Assembly: GCA_002270465.1 (NCBI GenBank)
Contig: NQOF01000008.1
Span: 124,001-188,000, forward strand
DNA length: 64,000 bases
Source of the DNA: Blautia hominis
GTDB lineage: Bacteria; Bacillota; Clostridia; Lachnospirales; Lachnospiraceae
Direction: 5' to 3'
Of the stretch, positions 8,296 to 16,318 are shown one piece after another; within the stretch, counting starts at the first letter, position 1, and each line of letters begins with the position of its first letter. A model generated the notes under the pieces. It searched no databases and was not told where the DNA came from. It saw only the letters and a program-made list of their open reading frames with translations. Both the position numbers and the translations under genes were made by a program.

Positions 8296-10226
8296 TGGCA
8301 GAAAATGTAAAAGCAGTAAAAGGCCCGGGCATGAATGCCCATGGCCCCAGACCCAAAGTAGACAATGCGGGAAAGGTCCTGAAACGGACGCTGGGATACA
8401 TGATGAAAAATTACAAAGGGCTTTTCGCTGTGGTAGTGGTCTGTATTGTGGCTACAGCGCTGGCTACCTTGTGCGGAACCCTGTTCATGCAGAAATTGAT
8501 CGACGATTATATTATTCCTATGACGAAAATGTCGGATCCTGATTTCGGGCCTCTTAAAAATGCACTGCTTACACTTGTTGGGATTTATGCAGTAGGTGTA
8601 TTGTGCGCGTTTGCCTACAATCGGATCATGGTATACATCAGCCAGGGGACTCTCAGGTACCTGCGCGTGGATCTGTTTACACATATGGAATCCCTGCCGA
8701 TCAAGTTTTTTGATACACACGCACACGGGGATATTATGTCTGTTTACACCAATGACGTGGATACACTCCGCCAGCTGATCAGCCAGAGTATTCCGCAGGT
8801 GGTAAATTCGGCAGTGACCATTGTGATCACATTTGTCAGCATGATCGTCCTGGATGTTCCGCTGACACTTATGACACTGGTGATGATAGGTATCATGATG
8901 GTGGTCACTAAGAAATTAAGTGCTAAGTCCGGCAGATATTTTGGAGAACAGCAGAAAAACCTGGGCCAGGTAAACGGTTATATAGAGGAGATGATGGAAG
9001 GACAGAAGGTAGTAAAAGTGTTCTGTCATGAAGAGAAGAGTGTGGAGGACTTCAGGAAACTGAATGAGAAGCTTCGCGACAGTGCCGATAAGGCCAACAC
9101 CTTTGCCAATATCATGATGCCTGTGAACAGCAATCTGGGCAATATCAGCTACGTGCTCTGTGCTGTGCTGGGAGCGGTTCTGGCTTTGAAGGGATTGGGA
9201 GGTCTGACGCTCGGGACCCTGGTGTCTTTCCTGACACTGAATAAGAACTTTACCCAGCCTGTTACCCAGATCAGCCAGCAGATGAACAGCATTGTCATGG
9301 CTATGGCAGGTGCGGACCGTGTCTTCAAGCTTCTGGACGCGGAGCCTGAAGTGGACAATGGCTATGTAGAGCTGGTCAATGCAAAAGAACAGCCGGACGG
9401 AAGCCTTGGGGAAAGTGAAGCTAGGACAGGAATGTGGGCTTGGAGACATCCCCATAAAGCGGATGGAACCGTCACGTACCAGAGACTGGAGGGGGATGTT
9501 ACCTTCCATGATGTGGACTTTGGATATAATGACGACAAGATCGTGCTCCATAATATAAAACTGTTTGCCACACCCGGACAGAAAATAGCGTTTGTGGGAA
9601 GTACCGGTGCGGGCAAGACAACGATCACAAACCTGATCAACCGTTTCTATGATATTCAGGACGGAAAGATCAGATATGACAATATCAATATCAACAAGAT
9701 CAGAAAATCAGACCTGCGCCGTTCTCTGGGCATGGTGCTCCAGGATACGCATCTGTTCACCGGAACCGTTATGGAAAATATCCGTTACGGCCGGCTGAAC
9801 GCTGACGATGAAGAGTGCAGGGCAGCCGCAAAGCTGGCAAATGCAGACGGATTCATCCGCCGTCTCCCGGACGGATATGACACCATGCTTACCGGGGATG
9901 GTTCCAATTTAAGCCAGGGACAGAGGCAGCTTCTGGCTATTGCAAGAGCCGCGGTGGCTGATCCGCCGGTGCTGATCCTGGATGAGGCGACATCCTCCAT
10001 TGATACCAGGACAGAGACTCTGGTGCAGCAGGGCATGGACAGACTGATGAAGGGAAGGACCACTTTTGTCATTGCCCACCGGCTTTCAACGGTGCGGAAT
10101 TCTGACTGCATTATGGTTCTGGAGCAGGGAAGGATCATTGAGAGAGGAACCCATGACCAGCTCATGGAGGAGAAAGGCAAGTATTACCAGTTGTATACAG
10201 GAAACTTTGCCGAGGAAACGGCATAG
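8295..10226 (+). CDS. ABC exporter half-transporter, canonical catalytic subunit
   Basis: A 643-residue partner of the preceding gene. After a roughly 50-residue cytosolic leader come six membrane helices, then a nucleotide-binding domain with Walker A G-S-T-G-A-G-K-T-T (about 435) and Walker B L-I-L-D-E-A-T-S-S-I-D with the catalytic Glu. Its signature is L-S-Q-G-Q rather than L-S-G-G-Q; this lies over the degenerate site of the partner, the usual asymmetry of heterodimeric exporters such as BmrCD or TM287/288. A loop of about 45 residues (about 355-400) precedes the ATPase core. ATG overlaps the previous stop (TAATG). Confidence 0.93.
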   Translation: MAENVKAVKGPGMNAHGPRPKVDNAGKVLKRTLGYMMKNYKGLFAVVVVCIVATALATLCGTLFMQKLIDDYIIPMTKMSDPDFGPLKNALLTLVGIYAVGVLCAFAYNRIMVYISQGTLRYLRVDLFTHMESLPIKFFDTHAHGDIMSVYTNDVDTLRQLISQSIPQVVNSAVTIVITFVSMIVLDVPLTLMTLVMIGIMMVVTKKLSAKSGRYFGEQQKNLGQVNGYIEEMMEGQKVVKVFCHEEKSVEDFRKLNEKLRDSADKANTFANIMMPVNSNLGNISYVLCAVLGAVLALKGLGGLTLGTLVSFLTLNKNFTQPVTQISQQMNSIVMAMAGADRVFKLLDAEPEVDNGYVELVNAKEQPDGSLGESEARTGMWAWRHPHKADGTVTYQRLEGDVTFHDVDFGYNDDKIVLHNIKLFATPGQKIAFVGSTGAGKTTITNLINRFYDIQDGKIRYDNININKIRKSDLRRSLGMVLQDTHLFTGTVMENIRYGRLNADDEECRAAAKLANADGFIRRLPDGYDTMLTGDGSNLSQGQRQLLAIARAAVADPPVLILDEATSSIDTRTETLVQQGMDRLMKGRTTFVIAHRLSTVRNSDCIMVLEQGRIIERGTHDQLMEEKGKYYQLYTGNFAEETA

Positions 10227-10372
10227 CTTATGGACAGAAACGCCCTGTCTGTTGATATCCGCAGTGAGAGAGCACCGTGTGCATTCTCATTGCCGGATAC
10301 CATCAGGCGGGGCGTAATTGCTTGTTGGCAGATGTGCGTTACTTAGTTTGCGGATCAGACGGGGATGATAGG

Positions 10373-12430
10373 TTAATTGAAGGTAAAGGTATTCGGAATG
10401 ATCTGTGCTCTTTCCCAGGAAAAATCAAGTCTGCTGTATGCATCGTTCATCTCCTGTGTTTCTTCATGCGTAACACCCTGTGCGATATAAAAGTAGTAAT
10501 ACATTCCGTCAGGACCCTGCCCCAGATATTGAAAATCAGGATTATCATCAGGCTGTTCGCGTTTAAAGATTGTAAATATATTACCAAATCTTTCAGACTG
10601 TCCGCTCTGACGCAGTTCATATTGTTCTTTTAAAACACCTGCGACTCCAACCTCGGTGGGTTCAAAGACAAGTTTATCCTGCCATTCTGCCGGATATTGG
10701 AACGAGTATCCGTCCCCCTGATAAACGGCCGGACCATCTTGGGCATTTTCTTGTGACAGCAGAAATTGTATGTTTTGTACTTCTGTGGTATTAAAAAGTG
10801 AATCAGAAAACTGGTCTTGGGTGTACTGTGGTTTATACCAGGATTTGCTTTCAAAATAGCCTTTGATAGCAGGGTCAGTAAAAATATATCCGTGGCGGGC
10901 ATAGATTTCATTTCTGGCATACATCAGTTCTTCCTCGGACAGGTTTGCTGTGTCCTGCTGGGTAAGCACTTTGGTGTTGCTGTCAAATATCACGAATTCT
11001 TCGGGGGTTGGTTCTGTTTTCATCTCTGCATTTTCGGGTTCTGTGTTTTTAGGTTCCTGATCTTGAGGGACTTCTGTCTTTAATGGTATCTTCACCGGCT
11101 CATTTTTTGTTTCGGAAAGGTTTTCTTTTTTTTCTGCGGGTTCGTCCCGGGATTCCGTGTTGTCTTTTTTTGTGCTGCCGTAGGAAGGATCAAAAGCATC
11201 CTCCTGCCGGGTCTGCTCTGTGGCAGATGAGGTTTGGGAAGACGTATCATCGGGTTTCAGGGAACAGCCAATAAAAAGCACGGAGCATAAAAAAACCAGA
11301 ATAAGAAACAGAGCGGGAATACGGCCTTTTTTTCGTCTGCCGGCTTCCATTACATTATGTACCCTTTCTTTGAAACCGGAAACACTGTCATTGAGCCCGG
11401 CCGTCAGACGGGAAAGGTTTTTGTCAGAATGAGCAGCGGTCCTCAGAAGAAGTTCATTGTACCGAAGGCGGGAGGTCTGGGGGAATTCCCGGATCACATG
11501 CTCATCACAGGTGAATTCCAAATCTTTCTCTGCCTCTCTCTGCATAAAAGAGAGGGCGGGATTGAACCAGTACAGACTGCGCACCAGAAACAGCAGGCCT
11601 TTAAACCACAGGTCTCTGCGCCGGTAATGGCACAGTTCATGGCGGAAGATAAAGTCGAGTTCCTGCGGAGAATAATCCTCTTTGGGCAGGTACAGACAAG
11701 TGTCCGTAAAACCTGCCAGCAAAGGTGTGGACAAGCTGCTGTTTTCTAATAGGCGCGGCTTTTTGCTGATATCCAGCAGTCTGCACCTGGAACGGTAAAG
11801 GTCCAGTGTGATCTCATCCCGCATAGGTGAACTCCAGCGTTTCAGCTTTTTGAGAGCTGCAAAATAAGTGAACATGCGGAAGAGAAAGAGAAGCAGTGCT
11901 GTGGACAGCCATATAACAGTGATGATCTGAAAAACATCAGGAGTCCATGCTCTGCCGGAAACCGGTGACGTCAATTGCTGCGAACCTTCCGATGGGGTTA
12001 ATTGCTGCGAACCCTCCGATGATGTCAATTGCTGTGAACCTTCCGATGACGTCAATTGCCCCGAATCTTCCGATGACGCCAGCTGCTGCGAATTTGCGGC
12101 TGCTCCCAGCTGCTGGGAATCTGCAGGAGGGTACAAGGACGGCTGGTCTGAAGATTGGACAGCCGCATTGTCTGCTGCGGAGGTCTTGTTCCCCCAATCA
12201 AAAAGACCTGTGTTTTGTGGCTTGGGAAGGGGAACTTCCATCTGCACAAGTGCAGTCCTCCCTGTCAGATTTACAGGAAAGAGGAGGACAACAGACAGCA
12301 GGAGCCATATGGCGCATTTCCACCGGGCGGAATATCTTCGCCCTAAAAATCTGGCGATGACCACAGTGATAAAAATACATACCGCTGCAAAAATATTAAT
12401 TCTAAGTATATTGATGATAAAATTCTGCAT
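10373..12430 (-). CDS. M56 (BlaR1/MecR1-like) membrane metalloprotease with YARHG domain
   Basis: A 685-residue membrane protein. Two N-terminal membrane helices (about 5-60) are followed by an extracytosolic linker with S-Q-Q-L repeats (about 105-160), two more helices, and a cytosolic zinc protease motif H-E-L-C-H (about 263-267). Another helix near 385 ends in a lipobox-like L-F-I-G-C. The outer part carries a YARHG domain (Y-A-R-N-E-I-Y-A-R-H-G-Y, about 500) and a short C-terminal domain. BlaR1 has a penicillin-binding sensor at this place; here it is absent, so the signal is probably not a beta-lactam. ATG 12430 follows AAGGGGG. A BlaI-type repressor would be the expected protease target but is not adjacent. 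Confidence 0.87.
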   Translation of the reverse strand: MQNFIINILRINIFAAVCIFITVVIARFLGRRYSARWKCAIWLLLSVVLLFPVNLTGRTALVQMEVPLPKPQNTGLFDWGNKTSAADNAAVQSSDQPSLYPPADSQQLGAAANSQQLASSEDSGQLTSSEGSQQLTSSEGSQQLTPSEGSQQLTSPVSGRAWTPDVFQIITVIWLSTALLLFLFRMFTYFAALKKLKRWSSPMRDEITLDLYRSRCRLLDISKKPRLLENSSLSTPLLAGFTDTCLYLPKEDYSPQELDFIFRHELCHYRRRDLWFKGLLFLVRSLYWFNPALSFMQREAEKDLEFTCDEHVIREFPQTSRLRYNELLLRTAAHSDKNLSRLTAGLNDSVSGFKERVHNVMEAGRRKKGRIPALFLILVFLCSVLFIGCSLKPDDTSSQTSSATEQTRQEDAFDPSYGSTKKDNTESRDEPAEKKENLSETKNEPVKIPLKTEVPQDQEPKNTEPENAEMKTEPTPEEFVIFDSNTKVLTQQDTANLSEEELMYARNEIYARHGYIFTDPAIKGYFESKSWYKPQYTQDQFSDSLFNTTEVQNIQFLLSQENAQDGPAVYQGDGYSFQYPAEWQDKLVFEPTEVGVAGVLKEQYELRQSGQSERFGNIFTIFKREQPDDNPDFQYLGQGPDGMYYYFYIAQGVTHEETQEMNDAYSRLDFSWERAQIIPNTFTFN
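11965..12135 (-). repeat. In-frame tandem repeats encoding S-Q-Q-L units
   Basis: Imperfect 27-base-type units inside the M56 protease gene encode repeated S-E-G-S-Q-Q-L-T-S blocks, six or seven in all, forming the extracytosolic linker. The last three are nearly identical in DNA, suggesting recent copy-number change. Confidence 0.8.
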
Positions 12431-12572
12431 ATACAAAACCCCCTTAAAAAAGCAGACAGGACCATAGTTCTCTGTAGTATAAATTCTTTCCGGCAATCGG
12501 TACAGACTGCCGAATTCGAGTGGCAAACACGCCCAGAAACAGGCGGATGTGTATGGGTAGATATCTAAAATT

Positions 12573-12613
12573 CTACAAATGTAGTTGTTGACTATATTCT
12601 ACAATTATAGTAG
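12573..12613. promoter_or_regulatory. Two BlaI/MecI-type operator dyads
   Basis: CTACAAATGTAG (12573-12584) is a perfect palindrome except for the centre, and CTACAATTATAGTAG (12599-12613) is a related dyad. Both resemble the TACA-n-TGTA boxes bound by BlaI/MecI-family repressors, and the second overlaps the promoter spacer. The repressor gene itself is not in the window. Confidence 0.6.
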
Positions 12614-12624
12614 ATGAATGTCAA
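12596..12624 (-). promoter_or_regulatory. Promoter of the M56 protease gene
   Basis: On the minus strand, -35 TTGACA (complement of 12619-12624), 17-base spacer, -10 TAGAAT (complement of 12596-12601). The BlaI-type dyads overlap it. The expected transcript has a leader of about 155 bases before ATG 12430, with no other gene in it. Confidence 0.65.
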
Positions 12625-12723
12625 GAGGATTCTGAGATATTTTACCGATATTTTCAGAGTGGTTTCCAAGACTTGTTTTCGGTAACAACAGAGAATACAC
12701 TTCCCGAACGTTTGGCTGTCTTG

Positions 12724-12763
12724 AATAAAAAACAGACAACCATCAGGGGAGATGATTGTCTGT
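12724..12763 (-). terminator. Rho-independent terminator of the aldo/keto reductase gene
   Basis: Inverted repeat ACAGACAACCATC (from 12732) with GATGATTGTCTGT (12751-12763). On the minus strand it is followed by a T-rich tract (complement of 12724-12731), directly after the stop of the gene ending at 12774. Confidence 0.8.
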
Positions 12764-12773
12764 ATCCTTCTCG

Positions 12774-13766
12774 TTAAAGGAGATGACTGCGCACCTTTTC
12801 AAGCTGGACTGTCATGCGGCTGATATCCTCATCCTGCAGATGAAGTTCCAGCGCTCTGGCATTATCCAGAATCTGTTCCGGCTTCCTGGCGCCGCACAGG
12901 ATGTTCAGATCGCTGATGGTGGAGGCAGTATAACAGATGACCAGACTGGCAAGGGAGCAGTGGTATTTTTCCGTGAGAGGTGTCCATTCTCTCAGCATAT
13001 CCACAAGCTGTCTGCGGTTTTCCGTTTTCCAGAATCGGTTTTTGTTCCGCACATCCGTAGGGGAGAGCACAGTCTCCATGGTTACTTTTCCGGTCAGCAG
13101 TCCCTGCTCCAGCGGAGAATAGGCCTGAATGGATACCTGGTATTCTTTGCATACGGGAACCAGCTCCTGAGCAATCCGGGTGTCCGCAATGCTGTACTTT
13201 TCCTGGATGACATCAAGCTGTCCCAGGCGGCAGTATTGGCGGATGATGTCCGCATTTACATTGGAGGCTCCCACCGCACGGATCTTGCCTTCTTTTTTCA
13301 GATCCATCAGCACCCCCACGGTCTCTTCCAGAGGGTAGAGGGAAAAATCAGGTGACTGCCAATGTGTGTAGTAGATATCAATATAATCTGTCTGCAGACG
13401 GCGCAGGCTGTCCTCCAGATTCTTACGGATGCCTTTGGGGGATAAATCCCGGTACACATTGCGGCCTTCCATGACTTTGTGGAAGCAGGGCGTTTCGTAA
13501 TCCCATTCCAGACCGCATTTGGTGGAGAGCAGAACTTTACTCCGCTTTCCTTTCAGGGCCTTGCCCACAATCTCTTCGCTGTGGCCTATGCCGTAGACAG
13601 GAGCTGTATCGAACCAGCAAATGCCATGGTCCATGGCCTCCTCGATCGTACGGACAGAGAGGGCGTCATCGTTCTCGCCCCACCAGGTACCGCCGCCGAT
13701 GGCCCAGGTTCCCATGGCAATATACGGAGAACGCAAATCGGATTTACCTATGGAGAGTGTCTTCAT
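12774..13766 (-). CDS. Aldo/keto reductase
   Basis: A 330-residue NAD(P)H-dependent oxidoreductase of the aldo/keto reductase TIM-barrel superfamily. Visible are the N-terminal beta hairpin and G-T-W-A-I-G-G-G, the Asp/Tyr catalytic pair region (W-F-D-T-A-P-V-Y-G-I-G-H-S-E, about 52-65), the Lys strand (L-S-T-K-C-G) and the His strand (Y-Y-T-H-W). It is closest in pattern to the YajO/Tas-like and GSP69-like branch. It stands alone, with its own terminator. The physiological substrate is not predictable. Confidence 0.9.
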   Translation of the reverse strand: MKTLSIGKSDLRSPYIAMGTWAIGGGTWWGENDDALSVRTIEEAMDHGICWFDTAPVYGIGHSEEIVGKALKGKRSKVLLSTKCGLEWDYETPCFHKVMEGRNVYRDLSPKGIRKNLEDSLRRLQTDYIDIYYTHWQSPDFSLYPLEETVGVLMDLKKEGKIRAVGASNVNADIIRQYCRLGQLDVIQEKYSIADTRIAQELVPVCKEYQVSIQAYSPLEQGLLTGKVTMETVLSPTDVRNKNRFWKTENRRQLVDMLREWTPLTEKYHCSLASLVICYTASTISDLNILCGARKPEQILDNARALELHLQDEDISRMTVQLEKVRSHLL

Positions 13767-13881
13767 TTTTCCTTCTTTCCCGCCGCGTTGTGCAGCGCTT
13801 TGTCATTACAAGTATTATAAAAATTTGCGGAGGGCCTGTCAATGGGTATGGTATTTCTTGTGAATGGATAGTATAATATGG

Positions 13882-14024
13882 GTTATTGTACACAGGCCAC
13901 TGTACCGGGAGGCGTTTTCATGCTGAAAGCATGAAAATCCCGAGGCAGCCAGCGCGATATGGGGCAGAATGCTCCATATCTGTGCATCGCGAAGCGTGTT
14001 ACTGGACACGGAGTGTACAGTAAC
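13882..14024 (+). mobile_element. MITE family B, copy 1 (143 bp) with perfect 8-bp target duplication
   Basis: Ends GTTATTGTACAC and GTGTACAGTAAC are inverted repeats of 12 bases with one mismatch. Identical duplications TAATATGG flank it at 13874-13881 and 14025-14032. Inside are strong hairpins (TTTCATGC/GCATGAAAA; GATATGGGG/CTCCATATC). It matches the copies at 26741-26882 and 34339-34480, which have the opposite orientation. No coding capacity. Confidence 0.88.
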
Positions 14025-14083
14025 TAATATGGCTGAAATGCCAGAGGAGACCGCGTTATGTGAGTAAAAAGGAGACGGTGTGT

Positions 14084-14434
14084 ATGAATAATGATAAGGT
14101 ATATCAGATGAGCTTTCCAAAGATTTACCAGCTTCTTGTGAACAAAGCATTAAAAAAAGGAAGAGAAAAAGCCGAAGTGGATGAAATCATCCGCTGGCTT
14201 ACAGGTTACAGTCAAAGCGAGATTGAGACCATGGCTGAAAAGACTGTAACCTACGCCGGTTTTTTTGAAAACGCACCTCAAATGAATCCAAAGAGAAAGC
14301 TGATCAAAGGCACAATATGCGGTGTCAGAGTGGAGGACATCGAAGAACCGCTGATGCAGGATATCAGATATCTGGATAAACTGATAGACGAGCTTGCCAA
14401 AGGAAAGGCAATGGATAAAATACTGAGGAGCTGA
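14084..14434 (+). CDS. DUF2200 domain-containing protein
   Basis: A 116-residue cytosolic protein matching the size and pattern of the DUF2200 family ([10 protein letters not shown] near the N-terminus, then [12 protein letters not shown], and [16 protein letters not shown]). Members of this family are of unknown function and occur widely in gut bacteria. ATG 14084 follows AAAAGGAGAC; an in-frame GTG at 14060 has no ribosome binding site. A family B element lies 60 bases upstream, so the natural promoter may lie before or have been displaced by it. Confidence 0.85.
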   Translation: MNNDKVYQMSFPKIYQLLVNKALKKGREKAEVDEIIRWLTGYSQSEIETMAEKTVTYAGFFENAPQMNPKRKLIKGTICGVRVEDIEEPLMQDIRYLDKLIDELAKGKAMDKILRS

Positions 14435-14448
14435 GGAACCTTACGGAA

Positions 14449-15090
14449 TCAGACTTGTTTATTCCATAAGTCCCGGCGGGACAGTCCATTATTTTTCACT
14501 GCCTGCCGCCAGCCCATCTCGCCTGCCAGCTTATATAAAATCCTGGGGAAATTAGGGGAAAAGCATATATTTTCTCCGGTTTCCTTATGGGAAATCCAAT
14601 CCGACAGTGTATACAGTGCACTGGAAAGGTTCTTTTTAGGTCCCTGTCCGGCAGTTATACCGCTTATCATGGGAAGCATTCCTCCTGCACCGATCCCAAG
14701 GCCGCCGCCCCAGATAACACCGGCTCTGGCACACCAGGCTTTCACGATATCCAGGGCAAGTGTATTTTGATGTCCTTCGTAAAATCCACAGTTTGCCATG
14801 GCATAGACCGTACAGGTTTGAGAAAAGGCGGCATTTTTCAGATATTCCTCCAACGAAATCAGGCATGATAACAGGTGTGAAGGAAGAGAATCTACATAGA
14901 GAGGAAATGCAAAGACCATCACATCGCAGTCCTGCAGAAGTTCCAAATCATTTTTGCATGGCTGTTTCTTTGTGAAATGCAGATTTACTATTTCATGTTC
15001 AGGGGAAAGCAGGGTCTGCAGCTCTTTTAATATCAGGCCGGATGCGCTGTCCTTCACCTTGGGACTTCCGTTGATCAGGGATATTTTCAT
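14449..15090 (-). CDS. NAD(P)H-dependent FMN reductase / flavodoxin-like protein
   Basis: A 213-residue flavodoxin-fold protein. The start M-K-I-S-L-I-N-G-S-P-K and F-A-F-P-L-Y-V-D-S-L-P match the FMN phosphate and ring loops of NADPH-dependent FMN reductases (iron-sulfur flavoprotein-like family). It is the last gene of a TetR-flavodoxin-flavodoxin operon: its ATG overlaps the stop of the preceding gene by four bases. Such pairs are commonly induced by quinones or other electrophiles through the TetR protein (inference). Confidence 0.85.
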   Translation of the reverse strand: MKISLINGSPKVKDSASGLILKELQTLLSPEHEIVNLHFTKKQPCKNDLELLQDCDVMVFAFPLYVDSLPSHLLSCLISLEEYLKNAAFSQTCTVYAMANCGFYEGHQNTLALDIVKAWCARAGVIWGGGLGIGAGGMLPMISGITAGQGPKKNLSSALYTLSDWISHKETGENICFSPNFPRILYKLAGEMGWRQAVKNNGLSRRDLWNKQV

Positions 15091-15590
15091 AGTTTTAATG
15101 CCTCCATTTCTTGAATGGAATCCAGAAACGTGACGGACTCCACCGTAGAGTAAAAGTTGACTGTATTTGCTTTCACTAATTTTTCCGCGGTTTCTTTTTC
15201 TTTGGGCGTGATATCATTTCCGTAGAAAATGACCTTCAAGTCAAAGTCTCTTTTATACCGCTGCCGGTGATGCATTTCTCCGTTTTTGACAGTAAAATAT
15301 GGATGGATATAGGGGATACTCCTGTCCAGAACATTTTTGACAAAGGGGCTGTAACTGCCGTAAACGCATTGGCTGATGATCAGCATCTCACTGCACATTG
15401 CAATGTTTTTTCCCATCTGCCCATAGGTGTCCTTGATGATACAGACGCCGGGTGTCTTCAGCCAGCATCCGAAACATCCGATACAGGGGTGTATGCTTTC
15501 GTTATCCGTTATCACCATATCCTCAGCAGTAATTTGCGGAAGGACCCTCCTAAGGGTATCTTCGGCCAAATCATGGATGATCAATTTCAT
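15087..15590 (-). CDS. Flavodoxin-family oxidoreductase, short
   Basis: A 167-residue flavodoxin-like protein. The segment H-P-C-I-G-C-F-G-C-W with T-P-G-V-C-I-I-K-D resembles the cysteine loop of iron-sulfur flavoproteins and NADPH-dependent FMN reductases, although the N-terminal S/T-G-S-P phosphate loop is not obvious and the protein begins at a later strand than its neighbour. Both ends overlap neighbouring genes by four bases (ATGA), so the three genes are translated together. Confidence 0.78.
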   Translation of the reverse strand: MKLIIHDLAEDTLRRVLPQITAEDMVITDNESIHPCIGCFGCWLKTPGVCIIKDTYGQMGKNIAMCSEMLIISQCVYGSYSPFVKNVLDRSIPYIHPYFTVKNGEMHHRQRYKRDFDLKVIFYGNDITPKEKETAEKLVKANTVNFYSTVESVTFLDSIQEMEALKL

Positions 15591-16156
15591 TTCAGTTTTT
15601 CCTCCTTTATCTGATCAAGAAATGCATAGAATGCGGAGTTGACCAGTTCATGGATTTCCTCATCCGGAATATCCGCAGCCCCGGTAGCTATCATGGAAGC
15701 GATGCCGTGTGTGTACAGCATCATATGCAGATAAAGCCGCTTGGCGGCCGCTTCACTGACCGATAAGGTTTTCATGATATCCTTGGTGACATCCTGCCTT
15801 GCACATTGCCTGTAAATACCTTCCACGCTGCTGACATACATATATTTCGATAAAAACAGGAAGCAGAACAGATGTTTTTCATCTCTGGCCAATCTAATAT
15901 GGCATCGTCCGATAGACGCAAAATAATAGCTTTTGTCCGCATTTTTTTCTATATATGCAGTCAAATATTGCTGTGTATACAGAAATAAATCCTGCATAAG
16001 CTCCGACATATTGGCATAGCAGCTATAGATAGGCTGTACGGAACAGCCGGCCTGGGTGGCAATGCTCCTGGCATTCACAGCTTCATGTCCCTGTGTGCGC
16101 AGAAGGGTAAAGGCAGCATCCAGGATCATTTTTTTTGTGATCTTTTGTTTTGGCAT
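15587..16156 (-). CDS. TetR-family transcriptional regulator
   Basis: A 189-residue TetR-type repressor. The DNA-binding part is visible at about 8-55 (I-L-D-A-A-F-T-L-L-R-T-Q-G, then N-A-R-S-I-A-T-Q-A-G-C-S-V-Q-P-I-Y). It heads the operon with the two flavodoxin-like genes. An inverted repeat over its own -10 element suggests autoregulation. The ligand is unknown. Confidence 0.9.
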   Translation of the reverse strand: MPKQKITKKMILDAAFTLLRTQGHEAVNARSIATQAGCSVQPIYSCYANMSELMQDLFLYTQQYLTAYIEKNADKSYYFASIGRCHIRLARDEKHLFCFLFLSKYMYVSSVEGIYRQCARQDVTKDIMKTLSVSEAAAKRLYLHMMLYTHGIASMIATGAADIPDEEIHELVNSAFYAFLDQIKEEKLK

Positions 16157-16184
16157 CTTTTTTCCTCTAATATTACGATTGTTA

Positions 16185-16223
16185 TATAACTTATGTTATA
16201 CAGTGCTATGGAAAATTTGTCAA
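16185..16223 (-). promoter_or_regulatory. TetR operon promoter with overlapping palindrome
   Basis: Minus-strand -35 TTGACA (complement of 16218-16223), 17-base spacer, -10 TATAAC (complement of 16195-16200). The perfect palindrome TATAAC-ttat-GTTATA at 16185-16200 covers the -10, an ideal place for the TetR protein to block transcription. Confidence 0.65.
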
Positions 16224-16243
16224 GTGGTTAGGAAACAAAAAGA

Positions 16244-16272
16244 TTGCCAACCAAACTGATGTTTGGTAAAAT
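16244..16272 (+). promoter_or_regulatory. rarA promoter with palindrome in the spacer
   Basis: -35 TTGCCA (16244-16249), 17-base spacer, -10 TAAAAT (16267-16272). The spacer contains the perfect inverted repeat ACCAAAC-tgat-GTTTGGT (16250-16267), a candidate operator for an unidentified repressor. Confidence 0.5.
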
Positions 16273-16318
16273 GATAAATAGAGTCATATAGGTTCGTGTA
16301 CAGGTGGGAGGTACGGAT

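Noticed and set aside
10253-10303. Hairpin TATCCGCAGTGAGA / TCTCATTGCCGGATA between the ABC exporter and the M56 gene
   Set aside because: The stem is imperfect and there is no T-tract on either strand, so I do not call it a terminator.
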